Shown one piece after another: positions 10,103-21,022 of a stretch of 64,000 nucleotides of DNA. The DNA is taken from the NCBI GenBank assembly GCA_016081115.2, contig JABTTQ020002186.1:186001-250000 (forward strand), written 5' to 3'. The position numbers and the translations under genes are program-made. Position 1 is the stretch's first letter; the number at the start of each line of letters is the position of its first letter. The notes below the pieces were generated by a model. The model was not told the origin of the DNA, did not search any database, and saw only the letters and a list, made by a program, of their open reading frames with translations. The stretch comes from Rehmannia glutinosa (lineage: Eukaryota; Streptophyta; Magnoliopsida; Lamiales; Orobanchaceae).

Positions 10103-11815
10103 TGATGGCTCAAAAGCTACTCTAGAAAACCTTAGGCAAGTGCACCTATCATTTTATAGTATAGATTATTGAGTACCGAGTGTCATTCCCACGAAGATTA
10201 TAAGTACTAATAATTACCGTCTTTTTGTTATCTAATCTAACAATTTTCAGAGTTTTTGTTTGTAAAGATGGAAAAATGAAAAATAAAGAATTTGAAAAAA
10301 TCACAAATTACAATAGATCAAACAAAAGCAGATTGTAGAATAATAAATCAAGAGCTAGAAATGTGTTTGAATGTAAATTCCTCTAGAATGTTTTTGTGAT
10401 TCAACCAGATAAAAATACAACCATAAGCCCTTAAGCAAAAACCAACCTCTTTTAATAAAATCTCATGTTTCATGGACCGTAGAAATTCCCGATTTAAGTT
10501 AAACCCTCTATCGAGCGCGAATAACTTCTAATCTCAAGTTGATTAACTGAAATCTCTTTCTAGTTAAAATCCCCAAGACAGCATTATAACGATTTGTGAA
10601 TTCTCATATTAGGTTTGACCCTAATCGAGAAGATTTATGTCGTCTTATATCTAGGATTGCATGCAACTCTTTTCACTTATACAAGTTCTTTTTCACCATA
10701 AATCTCTCGATTACCCGATGAAGAATAGAAATCAAATTAATATACCGGAAATATTAACTCGAATGAAATAAGCATGATATAAGTGAATCACACAAGACAT
10801 GAGAATTTTATTAAAACATTCAATCCAAAAATCACAAATCCATTCTAGAGTTCATTACATTCAAACACTTAGGAATTTAGCTACGCATGGCTTTGACAAA
10901 AGAGTAAACTACACAAGAAGAATTGAATAAAATGAACATGGTGTACTTAGCTCTTATTCAAGACCAATTCAAGACTTCTTCCTTGGTTGATTGAAATGAT
11001 GTTGAGCTCCAAGCCTTCTCCTCTATTGCTCTTCAACTTCCAACTCTACCTCCCTCTTATCCTCTTAATGTATTTTGCTTTGAAAGTGTGGATGAATCAA
11101 TGAATTATGAATGGAATACCATCTCCAACCCAAACACTTGGCTTTTATAGACATTCTTGTTGTGAAATAACACATTAACAATGTCATCTTTTGCAAATTA
11201 TTGTTCCACTACCATAGTTGGGTTGTTGAATCCTTGTTTTCTTATGATCATTGAGGGAATAATGGGACTTAATGTACCAGAATGATATGTAAAAGTGGTT
11301 CAAAAGTTGTCTAAAAGCAAAAAGGAAAAGCCTCCATAATTTCCGCACAGAAAAGTTAAGTCTGGAGGGAAAAACACGGCCGTGTGTGCTTCATAAGCAC
11401 GGCCAGGCTGTGTTTTGCATGCAATTTCAGGATTTTGGCAGGGTGTGCTTTTAAACACGGTTTGGGCGTGTTTTCCTTGTCGTCATGATGAACACGGCCG
11501 TGCTTTGAAAGCACGGCCAGGGTGTGTTTTTCTGCTTTTGTTTTTCCTCTCTTTGAAGCATGACTATATTTCCCAACACACTAGGGGTGTGTTTTGCACC
11601 AGTTTGAGTCTTCTTGCCTTCTTTTCGATCAATGTTAGACTTTGGATTTGTTCGTATTTTCATACAAAATCCATACGAGTTTGCTTCAAGTCTTTACCTT
11701 CATCATTTAAAACAAGCCAATGTGATTTTTCTTGAATTCATTGATTAATGAACTAAAAAGTTAAAGAAATTATCTAAAAAGAGTTATAAAAATGTGAACA
11801 AAAATGCACTTATCA
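10103..11815 (-). repeat. Athila 3' LTR
   Basis: 1713 bp, from TGATGGCTC to GCACTTATCA. On the minus strand it has TATAAAAG at 11149-11142. It pairs with 21023-22743; over the first 1.2 kb only scattered single-base changes are seen. Two length differences fall in the ACACGGCCGTG units near 11375 and 11495. Confidence 0.9.
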
Positions 11816-11833
11816 AACCGCCTCCAACTTGGA
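11816..11833 (-). other. Athila polypurine tract
   Basis: On the minus strand, TCCAAGTTGGAGGCGGTT lies directly upstream of the 3' LTR. It is the likely plus-strand primer site. Confidence 0.7.
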
Positions 11834-12847
11834 AATTTTGCTTGTCCTCAAGCAATTTTAAAACAAAGAGTGGGGTTGAAAACAAAAATGAGGTATCTAT
11901 TTTCACAATTTTGACATGATTGAAGTAAATCGCTAACCTTTTTATTTCCAATTGAGCTAATCGATTCGTTCTTCCAAGTCAACCAATTTGTTAAAAAGAG
12001 GGTGACTTCAGTAATTGGAATCGTTTAATCATCACAGTTGTCATATCACAGAAATTATTAATCATTCGCTTAGACCAAATACAAGAATGTAATGATAAAA
12101 GGAGATGTCCAAAACTCGGGTTATTTTTTTTATTCATGCATATAATTATAAATTAGGACATTTTTTAGGCAAACTTCCACTAGGTTTAAATTTTGATTGA
12201 CTTTCCAAAAACTCCTAAGGTGGTGTCCCATACTCATATTTGTGCCGCCGTTTTACGTAAAAGACAAACATGGGGCTCATGAATGCTCTTAGTTACTAAG
12301 CAGCAACAAACAGAAGAGCATAACCTCGATTTGTCCTTTTTTATAAAAATATAAACACAATTTTTTTTTCGATTATCGGTTTTTTTTATAAACCCGAATA
12401 ATGATTTCTCCAACGATCATGACACAAAGTATCTAATTTTAAGCAAAATCCAAACTATTTTCATGACATTAAACTCTTTTGGCCAAATTCATCTTTTTAC
12501 TAGAGTCACACCGTTTTAAAACATTTTGGCGATTTGAGTTCTCAAAAAGACTTTTTCGGGAGAAAAATGGTTAAAACAAATCCACAAACAACTTATCTAA
12601 TTATAAAAAAATATCTCATGTTTGTTTGCAAGAGATTTAAAAAGTGCATAAAAAGAAGATAAAACATCCACAAAAATAACTAAAAACACAATCTCACACA
12701 AAACTAAAAAAAAAATTATCCAAATGTGTTGATAGATCTCACCACCTCAAACTTCAAGGGTCACATTGTCCCCAATGTGAAGAAGGAGATGTGATACAGT
12801 ACGGATTAAAAAGCGTAAAAGCAAATGAAACAAGAAAAATACGACCT
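11834..12847 (-). other. Athila 3' untranslated spacer
   Basis: AT-rich, without an open frame of note, between the extra ORF and the polypurine tract. Long T runs occur near 12360-12390. No gene seen. Confidence 0.6.
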
Positions 12848-14210
12848 TCATTGTGGTGGTGGTGGAAAATGTCCTTGCGAAATATGCCATTGTTGGATAC
12901 GATCCATCATGGCAAAATAGGACTGTTGTTGGTCGTATTGTTGTTGCTGCTGCCGTTGAAGATTCATGAAGTATTGTTGTTGTTGTTCTTTAATTCGAGC
13001 ATAGTGTTGCATCATCATTTCCCCGTGGTGACCCAATATAGCTCGCTGCTCCATTTGCTCCAACCGAATGGCGTGAAGAAGAGATCTAGTATCATCCATG
13101 GGGGGTGGTGGTTGCCTTGGTGGTTGAGAAGCCGAGGGAGCATCAATATCCGGTTCCTCACTTTGATAGGCATCCGTGTCCGAGGCCGGCGGTGCGGGTA
13201 ATCGGAATGCATCCAGGTTATCACCCTGCGGGTATATCACTTCCAATTGTTCGGATCCCGAACCGAAGTGCGAGAAGGGTCCGGCAACGGATGCATGTAG
13301 TCGGTATTTTTGAACCTTAAAACATAACCCATACCGCTCCGTTGAATCATTCCCATAGCGATGCAAGAATCAAAGTCGATCCGGGTCGGTCCCCGGGCTT
13401 GCTCAAGTCCGACGAGGTCATAACCATAATAGGCGGTAATAGGAGTAATAAGGCCACCAATTATGATTTTACCTCGATCTTTCGTGCTGACTTTGAGAAA
13501 ATGTTTCGCTAAATAGGAGCCCGTGTCGACCGAAGATAAATATGCCATAGACCATAGAAAATATAGTTCATCAAAGCGGACGACCCCCTCGCTTTCGCCC
13601 CGGCCAAATAGTGTGCTTGATAGCACCCGATGGACATAGCGGAAGCACGGATTGACTATACATGAAGATTTTGGTGAGGATGGATTGTAGTCACGCTCCC
13701 TTGTAATAGCTTTCCAAAATTGTAGATCACGGAACCCCAATGGCTTTACGCGCAACCCATTTGTGGGAAAACCATAGATAGTATTAAATTCTGCCAGTGT
13801 GAGTTGGTGATCATTGTTGAAAAGCCGAAAGGTGATACGTCCTTCTTCAGCGTGTCGGCCCGATGTGATCTCAGCGTTATAAGAACTCAGAAACTCTAAT
13901 GTGAGACGGAGATAGGTGGGCATGGCTAAGTTCATGAAATAGCCCCACCCAAGTTGTTCAAACATCCAATCCACATCTGCACGAAACTCGAGTCCATCCA
14001 ATGTAAGGTTGTCTGAGAATCGTGTGTTTATAATTTGGTGTTGGGCTAGACGATGATACTGGGTCTCCTGATCGGCATCCTGGAAAGAAATGCCATATGG
14101 GTTGGTAGGTACCGGTGCATTGGCGCGAGCGGCTCGGCGACCGCTGTGTGCGGGGGCCGCGGAGGATGAAGCATCACCGGTACGACCGCGCTTTGACCTG
14201 GGATTCCTAT
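12848..14210 (-). pseudogene. ATHILA ORF1-like protein in the env position
   Basis: The main frame (14210-13237) encodes LTLEFLSSYNAEI, ITFRLFNNDHQLTLAEFN and IYGFPTNG, as in the ATHILA ORF1 family (PF03078, function unknown). A second frame (13366-12848) continues with a Gln-rich tail full of QQQQ runs and PPPP. The two join near 13250 by a frameshift. No ATG opens the first frame: after a stop it starts at 14210 right behind a CATAG/G that could be a 3' splice site. It lies downstream of pol, where env-class elements carry an extra gene, but I see no signal peptide or membrane segment, so an envelope role is not supported. Confidence 0.75.
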
Positions 14211-15584
14211 GTCAATAGAAACTTATAACAGCGTGAACAAAATCATTCTAAGAGACATAACCAACATCCCAAGCATGAAGGATTACCAATTCATCCAAAA
14301 TTTCACCATATTAAACACAATTACCCAACAAGAAAAATCCTCAAAAGCTATATACCCCCTTTGCAACAAAAATTCAACAATATCTAAAGATCAATGCAAC
14401 AAGAACAATTATATCCCCTTTTCAACAATAATTTAAGAACATCAATCATATGAACCCAAGGAGAATTCTTCAAATTTGCTTCATGAATATCAAGAACAAA
14501 TGACCAAATCCTTAATTTAGCAAGATGAACATCACAAGAATAATTTCCCACCATTACCACAATACTCAAGAAATTTCCACAAACAAACTAAATTAACCTC
14601 ACAAAAAGCACAAAAAAAATATGTCATAAAAAGAAATTCATGATTTTAACATTAAGCAACAAATACCCATATTTTAATTTCCCTAAAATCTAATTTCTAG
14701 GGCATGAAAAAAAATTGGTAACAAAAATTCATGAAATTCCTAATTACAACAACAACATACAAAAGAATAAATACACTAATTGAAACAAATCAAAATTCGA
14801 AATTGAAAGCAAAATAAAAGAAAAGAAAAACAACACATACCTTGAAGACATGTAGATGGGAAGAAGTGAAGCCTTGTAGTGTGAAAGTGTGTGGTGTGGT
14901 GTGGGTGAAGATCTTGGAAGAAAAGAGAAAGAATTTGGGGATTTTGGGGTAGGGTTTGAGAAAAAGGGGGGAAAGGAGGAGGAAGAAGATGAAATTTGAA
15001 GAGAAAAGCTGAAAAGAATCGACCCCCTGTTTTAAGGTTGTCCGAACACGGCAGTGCTTTAAAAGCACGACCAGGCCGTGTTCGGTACGTCTTTCCCCAT
15101 TTGTTTTCCTTTTTTTTCGCTTTTTTTTCGATTAAAAACACGGGCGTGTTACTTAACACGCCCGACCCGTGTTTCGTACGCAAATTCCAATTTTGTTTTT
15201 GAATTAAAACACGGGCGTGTTAGAAAACATGCCCTGGCCGTGTTTGGTACGAATTATCATCCCCCAAAAATATATATATATATATATATTTGAAATAAAA
15301 CACGGGCGTGTTGGATAAACACGCCCTGGCCGTGTTTTGTACGAATTGAGACCTGGATTGACAAACACGGGCAGGGTGTGTTCGTCAATTTAATGACGAA
15401 CACGGTTGTGTTGTGTAAACACGGCCTGGCCGTGTTTTATACCTTTTTTTTAAGTTAAAACAAAACATCCCCAAACAACCAAAAATAATTAAAAAAAAAT
15501 CAAGCAAAGGAAAATACACACAAAATGCCGAGTTGCCTCCCGGATAGCGCTTCTTTAACGTCGTATAGCTGGACTGTTTTACCT
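14211..15584 (-). other. Athila spacer between pol and the extra ORF
   Basis: No coding potential beyond short low-complexity frames. On the minus strand it has a pyrimidine-rich block (15000-14860), a (TA)n tract at about 15269-15288, and hairpin repeats at 15045-15440. If the downstream ORF is expressed by splicing, the intron would lie here. Confidence 0.6.
15045..15440. repeat. Hairpin-forming ACACGGGCGTGTT repeats
   Basis: About six units, spaced 35-90 bp apart, have the form ACACGGGCGTGTT, a short loop, AACACGCCC, TGG, CCGTGTTT, so each can fold on itself. Clear units are near 15136-15176, 15211-15246, 15300-15340 and 15400-15440. The spacer between units is AT-rich and often carries GTACGAATT. 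The motif family also occurs in both Athila LTRs and in the solo LTR at 4085-4315. Confidence 0.75.
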
Positions 15585-18500
15585 CTACTCGTGTGGTGTA
15601 TTTTGGGGGTCGTTAAGACGGATGGAATCTCGATAACTATCATCGATGGTGCCCCCAAAATAGAGCTTCAGGCGATGTCCATTTACATTGAATGTTCCCA
15701 TTTCCTTGTCCGTGATTTCAATGGTCCCGTAAGGGAACACTTGAGTGACAGTGAATGGGCCGGACCACCGGGATTTTAGCTTACCTGGGAATAGTCGGAG
15801 TCGGGAATTAAAGAGTAACACTTGATCACCAGGTTGAAATTCTCTCGTTTGCTTAATGCGTTTGTCATGCCATTGCTTTGTTCGTTCTTTGTAAATTTTC
15901 GAATTCTCGTATGGCGAATTTCGCCATTCCTCGAGTTCGTTAATCTGCAATAAACGGTTATTTCCTGCACTTGACAAATCATAGTTAAGCATTTTAATAG
16001 CCCAAAAGGCTTTATGTTCAAGCTCAACGGTCAAATGACATGCCTTACCATAAACGAGTCGGTATGGGGTAGTCCCTATCGGCGTTTTGAAAGTCGTTCT
16101 ATAAGCCCAAAGGGCATCGTCGAGTTTGAGGGACCAATCCTTGCGAGAATGTCCAACCGTTTTTTCCAAGATTCGTTTTAATTCGCGGTTGGACACTTCG
16201 ACTTGACCACTAGTTTGAGGGTGATAGGCGGTGGCGACTCGGTGTGTGACATCATATTGTTTTAATACTTTGTCAAATTGACTATTACAAAAGTGAGTGC
16301 CTCTATCACTAATGATGGCTCGTGGTGTACCAAATCGGGTAAAAGGTTTTTTGAGAAAATGCACCACCACTCGAGCATCATTTTTAGGCAAGGCTTGAGC
16401 CTCTATCCATTTAGACACGTAGTCAACGGCTACCAAAATGTATTTATTGCCAAACGACGTAGGAAAAGGTCCCATAAACCAAACATCAAAAATTTCACAA
16501 ACAAGTATACCATTTTGAGGCATTTCATTTTTTCGAGAAATATTCCCTGTTCGTTGACAACTATCACAAGTTTCAACATACCGTTTTGCGTCTTTGAAAA
16601 GTGTAGGCCAATAAAAACCCGACTCAAGGACCTTGCGTGCTGTAGTATTTGCTTGGTAGTGCCCACCGGTGGGTCCTTTGTGACAATGTTTCCAAATGGA
16701 GATTGTTTCAGGAAGTGTGACACATCTTCGTATGATTTGATCCGCACAAACTCGGAAGAGGTGGGGATCGTCCCAAATATAATACTTGAGGTCCGAAAAG
16801 AATTTCTTCTTTTGTTGATTGGTCATCCCTTTTGGTAGAACCTTTCCTGCAAGATAATTAGCAAAATCTGCAAACCAAGGAATATCAATTGAAATTGAGT
16901 TAAGGGCAAAGAGTTGCTCATCCAGGAAAGAATCGTTGATATGTCCATTGTGTTGCTTGTCGGTGCCGGAGTGCTCAAGCCGAGATAGGTGGTCGGCGGC
17001 AAGATTTTTGGCACCCCGTTTATCTTTGATCTCCACATCAAATTCTTGGAGTAAGAGAACCCATCGAATTAATCGTGGCTTTGCATCATTTTTGTCAAGC
17101 AAATAACGTAAGGCAGAGTGATCCGTATAGACAATGACTTTTGATAATATCAAGTATGAGCGAAATTTGTCAAAGGCAAAAACCACTGCATGTAACTCAT
17201 TTTCGGTAGTTGTATAATTGGATTGAGCAGGATTCAAAGTCTTACTTGCATAGTAAATTGGTTGAAAATGCTTATCTTTTCGTTGCCCGAGCACCGCACC
17301 TACCGCATAATCGCTGGCATCACACATGAGTTCGAATGGTTGAGACCAATCCGGAGCTACCATGATGGGAGAAGTGGTGAGTTTTTCTTTCAAAGTATTG
17401 AATGCTTGAAGGCATTCATCATTGATATCAAAAACCGCATCCTTCTCCAAGAGGCGAGTGAGTGGTCGGGCAATTTTTGAAAAATCTTTGATGAATCGCC
17501 TATAGAACCCGGCGTGCCCCAAAACGCTTCGGATTGCTTTCACCGTGGTGGGTGGAGGCAATTTGGAAATTGTCTCAACCTTCGCCTTGTCAACTTCAAT
17601 GCCCCTGCAAGAAATTTTATGTCCCAAAACAATACCTTCTTGTACCATGAAGTGACATTTTTCCCAGTTAAGAACCAGGTTAGTTTCTTCGCAACGAACA
17701 AGGACTTTTTTAAGATTTGCAAGACAAAGATCAAAGGAGTCCCCAAAAACCGAGAAGTCATCCATGAAGACTTCCATGATTTCTTCTACAAGTTCGTCGA
17801 AGATGGCGAGCATACAACGTTGAAAGGTCGCAGGTGCATTGCACAACCCAAAAGGCATGCGTCGATAGGCGAAAGTACCGTAGGGACAAGTGAAAGTAGT
17901 TTTCTCTTGGTCCTCCGGTGCTATCGGGATCTGAAAATAACTTGACATGCCATCAAGGAAGCAATAATAGAGGTGACCAGATAAACGTTCAAGCATTTGA
18001 TCAATAAAAGGTAAGGGAAAATGGTCCTTGCGAGTAGCATCGTTAAGCCGTCGGTAATTGATGCAAACTCGCCAACCTGTTACCGTTCGCATCGGAATAA
18101 GTTCATTCTTTTCATTTGGTACAACCATTATCCCACCTTTTTTTGGGACCACTTGAACTGGACTTACCCAATTACTGTCAGAGATTGGATAGATAAGTCC
18201 AGCATCAAGTAGTTTGATTACCTCTGCCTTAACTACCTCTTTCATGTTCGGATTTAAGCGACGCTGAGGTAGAACAACCGGCTTGAAATTTTCCTCCATC
18301 AAAATCTTGTGAGTGTAAAAGGAAGGATTGATCTCTTGAATGTCGGAGATTTTCCAAGCGATGGCCTTTTTGTGTTCCCGTAATATTGCCAACAATCTAT
18401 CCTTTTGATGTGAGGATAAATTGGAGGAGATAATCACGGGGAGTTTGGAATTATCGGCTAGAAATGCATATTCCAAGTGTTCGGGTAGCTCTTTCAACTC

Positions 18501-19607
18501 CAACAGTGGTGAGTCCTCAATGGATGGTTTGTTATGCCCTACCTGAGAATTTTTGATTTTTTCGAGCTCTTTCTGTCGTTCTGTTGGTGTGTTTTCCTCC
18601 AATGCGAGTACAGATTCCCTAAGAAAGGGATTTTCCTCCGCTATACCTGTACTTTGAACAATACAAGTCTCCAAGAATTCGTTAGAAATCATGCTTGGTA
18701 ATGAATTTGTTATCTCCATATCGATAAGATCAATAGCAAAACAAGAGTCATCTTTATCTATCGTATTTTTCATCGATGTAGCGATTTTAAAAATGGCTTG
18801 TTCATCTTCGACTCGTAAAATCAGTTTGCCATCATGCACATCAATGATTGCCTTAGCAGTAGCTAAAAATGGACGCCCTAGGATCAAGGGGACTTCGACA
18901 TCTGTATGCATATCAAGAATTACAAAATCGATAGGAAATATAAACTTATCGACTTTGACCAAAACATCCTCAACAATGCCTCTAGGATATTTAATGGACC
19001 TGTTAGCTAATTGCAAGCTTATCCTAGTCGGTTTCAGCTCCCCTAGACCCATTTGTTTGAATAAATCATAAGGCATCAAATTAATGCTAGCCCCTAGATC
19101 GGCCAATGCCCGATCAACAGTCAAATTACCGACATGACAAGGAATAGTGAAACTCCCTGGGTCTTTGATTTTCTGAGGTAACTTGTTTTGCCAAATTGCC
19201 GAGCATTCCTCATTTAATTGCACCATGGATATTTCTTCAAGCTTCTTCTTATTTGAAAGATGATCTTTTAGGAACTTGGCATATTTTGGCATCTGTGAAA
19301 GGGCTTCAACAAAAGGAATATTGATGTGCAATTGTTTAAACAAATCCAAAAACTTACCAAACTGGTCGTCATGTTTGTCCTTACGCAATCGGCTTGGATA
19401 CGGGATAGGTGGTTGAAATTCTGGTACCATTTTTTTCGTCTCCTTAGGTACCTGTTCGTCTTTTTGTTGAATGGGGGTGGGCTCGTCCTCCGGCATCCGT
19501 ACCTCGTCTAGCTTTATTCCACTCCTTAGAGTGATTGCTTTGATTTGCTCTCTTGGATTCGGTTCGGTATTGCTAGGTAATCTCCCTTGCGGCCTTTCGG
19601 AGATCAT
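15585..19607 (-). CDS. pol: Athila Pol polyprotein (protease, RT, RNase H, integrase)
   Basis: An uninterrupted 1340-codon frame. Protease at about 150-260 with ADLGAS (169-174) and LILGRPFLAT. RT at about 440-640 with NWVSPVQVVPKKGG, FGLCNAPATFQ and the catalytic FMDD (614-617). RNase H at about 757-880 with CDASDYAVGAVLGQ and YTDHSALRYLL. Integrase zinc finger at 974-1017 (H, H, CDSC) and catalytic core at 1030-1150 with ISDRGTHF and the Glu in QVEVSNRE. It would process the polyprotein, copy the RNA and insert the DNA. The integrase core reads FDVWFMGPFP, where relatives usually have GID before FMGPFP, so the first catalytic Asp seems deleted. ATG at 19607 directly follows a stop that closes the gag-pol junction frame; natural expression would be as a Gag-Pol fusion. 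Confidence 0.9.
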   Translation of the reverse strand: MISERPQGRLPSNTEPNPREQIKAITLRSGIKLDEVRMPEDEPTPIQQKDEQVPKETKKMVPEFQPPIPYPSRLRKDKHDDQFGKFLDLFKQLHINIPFVEALSQMPKYAKFLKDHLSNKKKLEEISMVQLNEECSAIWQNKLPQKIKDPGSFTIPCHVGNLTVDRALADLGASINLMPYDLFKQMGLGELKPTRISLQLANRSIKYPRGIVEDVLVKVDKFIFPIDFVILDMHTDVEVPLILGRPFLATAKAIIDVHDGKLILRVEDEQAIFKIATSMKNTIDKDDSCFAIDLIDMEITNSLPSMISNEFLETCIVQSTGIAEENPFLRESVLALEENTPTERQKELEKIKNSQVGHNKPSIEDSPLLELKELPEHLEYAFLADNSKLPVIISSNLSSHQKDRLLAILREHKKAIAWKISDIQEINPSFYTHKILMEENFKPVVLPQRRLNPNMKEVVKAEVIKLLDAGLIYPISDSNWVSPVQVVPKKGGIMVVPNEKNELIPMRTVTGWRVCINYRRLNDATRKDHFPLPFIDQMLERLSGHLYYCFLDGMSSYFQIPIAPEDQEKTTFTCPYGTFAYRRMPFGLCNAPATFQRCMLAIFDELVEEIMEVFMDDFSVFGDSFDLCLANLKKVLVRCEETNLVLNWEKCHFMVQEGIVLGHKISCRGIEVDKAKVETISKLPPPTTVKAIRSVLGHAGFYRRFIKDFSKIARPLTRLLEKDAVFDINDECLQAFNTLKEKLTTSPIMVAPDWSQPFELMCDASDYAVGAVLGQRKDKHFQPIYYASKTLNPAQSNYTTTENELHAVVFAFDKFRSYLILSKVIVYTDHSALRYLLDKNDAKPRLIRWVLLLQEFDVEIKDKRGAKNLAADHLSRLEHSGTDKQHNGHINDSFLDEQLFALNSISIDIPWFADFANYLAGKVLPKGMTNQQKKKFFSDLKYYIWDDPHLFRVCADQIIRRCVTLPETISIWKHCHKGPTGGHYQANTTARKVLESGFYWPTLFKDAKRYVETCDSCQRTGNISRKNEMPQNGILVCEIFDVWFMGPFPTSFGNKYILVAVDYVSKWIEAQALPKNDARVVVHFLKKPFTRFGTPRAIISDRGTHFCNSQFDKVLKQYDVTHRVATAYHPQTSGQVEVSNRELKRILEKTVGHSRKDWSLKLDDALWAYRTTFKTPIGTTPYRLVYGKACHLTVELEHKAFWAIKMLNYDLSSAGNNRLLQINELEEWRNSPYENSKIYKERTKQWHDKRIKQTREFQPGDQVLLFNSRLRLFPGKLKSRWSGPFTVTQVFPYGTIEITDKEMGTFNVNGHRLKLYFGGTIDDSYRDSIRLNDPQNTPHE

Positions 19608-19663
19608 TTAGGCAATTTGGCCAATTTGATTTTCCAAGTTGCGAATGGACGCTTCTTGGTTCC

Positions 19664-20872
19664 TTAAGGATGTTTCGGTGGCCGTGAAACGGGTTTCCGT
19701 TGTTTGTGCGAATTTGGCAATAAGTCCTCTAAACTTGGTTTTCGCGGTTGGAAACCGGGAGGTGCAGACGAGATGGGGAGTGTGTTCGGATTAGGCTTCT
19801 GTTGGCCTTGATTGCCCCAACTAAAGTTCGGGTGCTGACGCCAACCTGGATTATAGGTGTTACTGAAAGGATTATTTTGAAAGGGTCGAGATTGATTACC
19901 TAGATAATCCACTTGTTCATGCGGTGGTATCGCGTGAGGGCAATCTTGGTGGTTGTGCGATCCTCCACAAGTCTCGCATGAGAAGGCTTGTTGTGGTGGT
20001 TTTGGAGCTGCCAACCCGTCCATTTTCTGAGTCAGAGCTTCGACCTGTGCGGCTAACGTAACTACCGCATCTGCTTTGTATACACCCACTGTCATGTTGG
20101 TCTTTCCTCGTACGGATTGCCATTGATAGCCATTCATGGCCATTCCTTCTATGAGATCTTGGGCGGCTTCGGGTGTTTTATTGTTCAACATTCCCCCCGC
20201 CGCCGCATCAATCATTTGCCTCGTCAATGAGAGTAGCCCATTGTAAAATGTTTGTACTTTCATCCAAATGGGAAGGCCATGATGTGGGCATTTTCGCAGC
20301 AATTCTTTGAATCTCTCCCAATTGTCGTACAAGGTCTCATCGTCCTCTTGAGTGAATGAAGAGATCTCATTCCTCAATCATGCGGTTTTGGCAGGTGGAA
20401 AATACTTCAAAAGGAACTTTTCCGCCATAATACTCCATGTTGTGATTGTTCCCTTCGGTAAAGTGTTTAGCCATTGTTTAGCCCGTCCCCGAAGAGTGAA
20501 TGGGAACAAGCGTAAACGAATGGCATCGTCGGAGACTCCATTTATTTTGAAGGTATCGCAAATTTCGAGGAAATTCGCGATATGATTATTTAGATCTTCG
20601 TCCGGTAGGCCGTCGAATTAAACAAATTGTTGCACCATTTGAGTGACATTCGGTTTGATTTCGAAATTATTGGCTGCTACAGCGAGCCTCATGATACTAG
20701 ACGATGTGCCGTCCATAGACGGCTTGGCGTAGTCGTACATGGTTCTTTGTTGTTCATCCGCCATATCGGGATCCTTGCCTTTGTTAATATCCTCCTCGTG
20801 GTCTGTATTAATACTTTCCTCTGTGTTGCTACCGGCGGTCTCGCGCTTCCAAATTCGGCGACGAGTAGGCAT
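19664..20872 (-). pseudogene. gag: Athila Gag
   Basis: The likely ATG is at 20872 (MPTRRRIWKRE). The retrotransposon Gag core follows (RLRLFPFTLRGRAKQWLN, then ETLYDNWERFKELLRKCPHHG), and a zinc-knuckle-like CETCGGSHNHQDC lies near 19965. It would form the particle and bind genomic RNA. In-frame stops at 20618-20620 (TAA) and 20378-20380 (TGA) cut the core, and the frame to pol is broken at 19664-19608 by a frameshift and a stop. The element therefore cannot make its own Gag. Confidence 0.85.
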
Positions 20873-20998
20873 GCACTGCGGTAAATAAAGAGGATAAGTG
20901 TAATCCAAGACGTACAAAGATAGATAAAAAAAATACAAATGATGAAATAAAAAAGAAATGATTAAATTAACAAAAATAAGGTGTTCTTAATATTACAA

Positions 20999-21016
20999 TC
21001 CCCGGCAACGGCGCCA
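20999..21016 (-). other. Athila primer-binding site
   Basis: On the minus strand, TGGCGCCGTTGCCGGGGA lies 6 nt after the 5' LTR. From family knowledge this is the plant Athila/Tat-type site, complementary to a tRNA 3' end usually given as tRNA-Asp. Confidence 0.8.
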
Positions 21017-21022
21017 AAAACT

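Noticed and set aside
9802..10125. Plus-strand open frame of 107 codons
   Set aside because: It is the complement of the proline-rich LINE linker and runs into the A-minus LTR end and Athila LTR. Glycine and valine richness comes from the complement of proline and threonine codons.
12848..14210. Retroviral-type envelope gene
   Set aside because: Position fits, but no signal peptide, membrane segment or cleavage site is visible, and the sequence matches the ATHILA ORF1 family of unknown function.
16278..16838. Plus-strand open frame of 186 codons
   Set aside because: It lies opposite the conserved Athila integrase and shows no domain. It is a shadow.
15585..19607. Integrated pararetrovirus
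   Set aside because: The presence of integrase, flanking LTRs and a tRNA-Asp-type primer site identifies a Ty3/gypsy retrotransposon of the Athila lineage.
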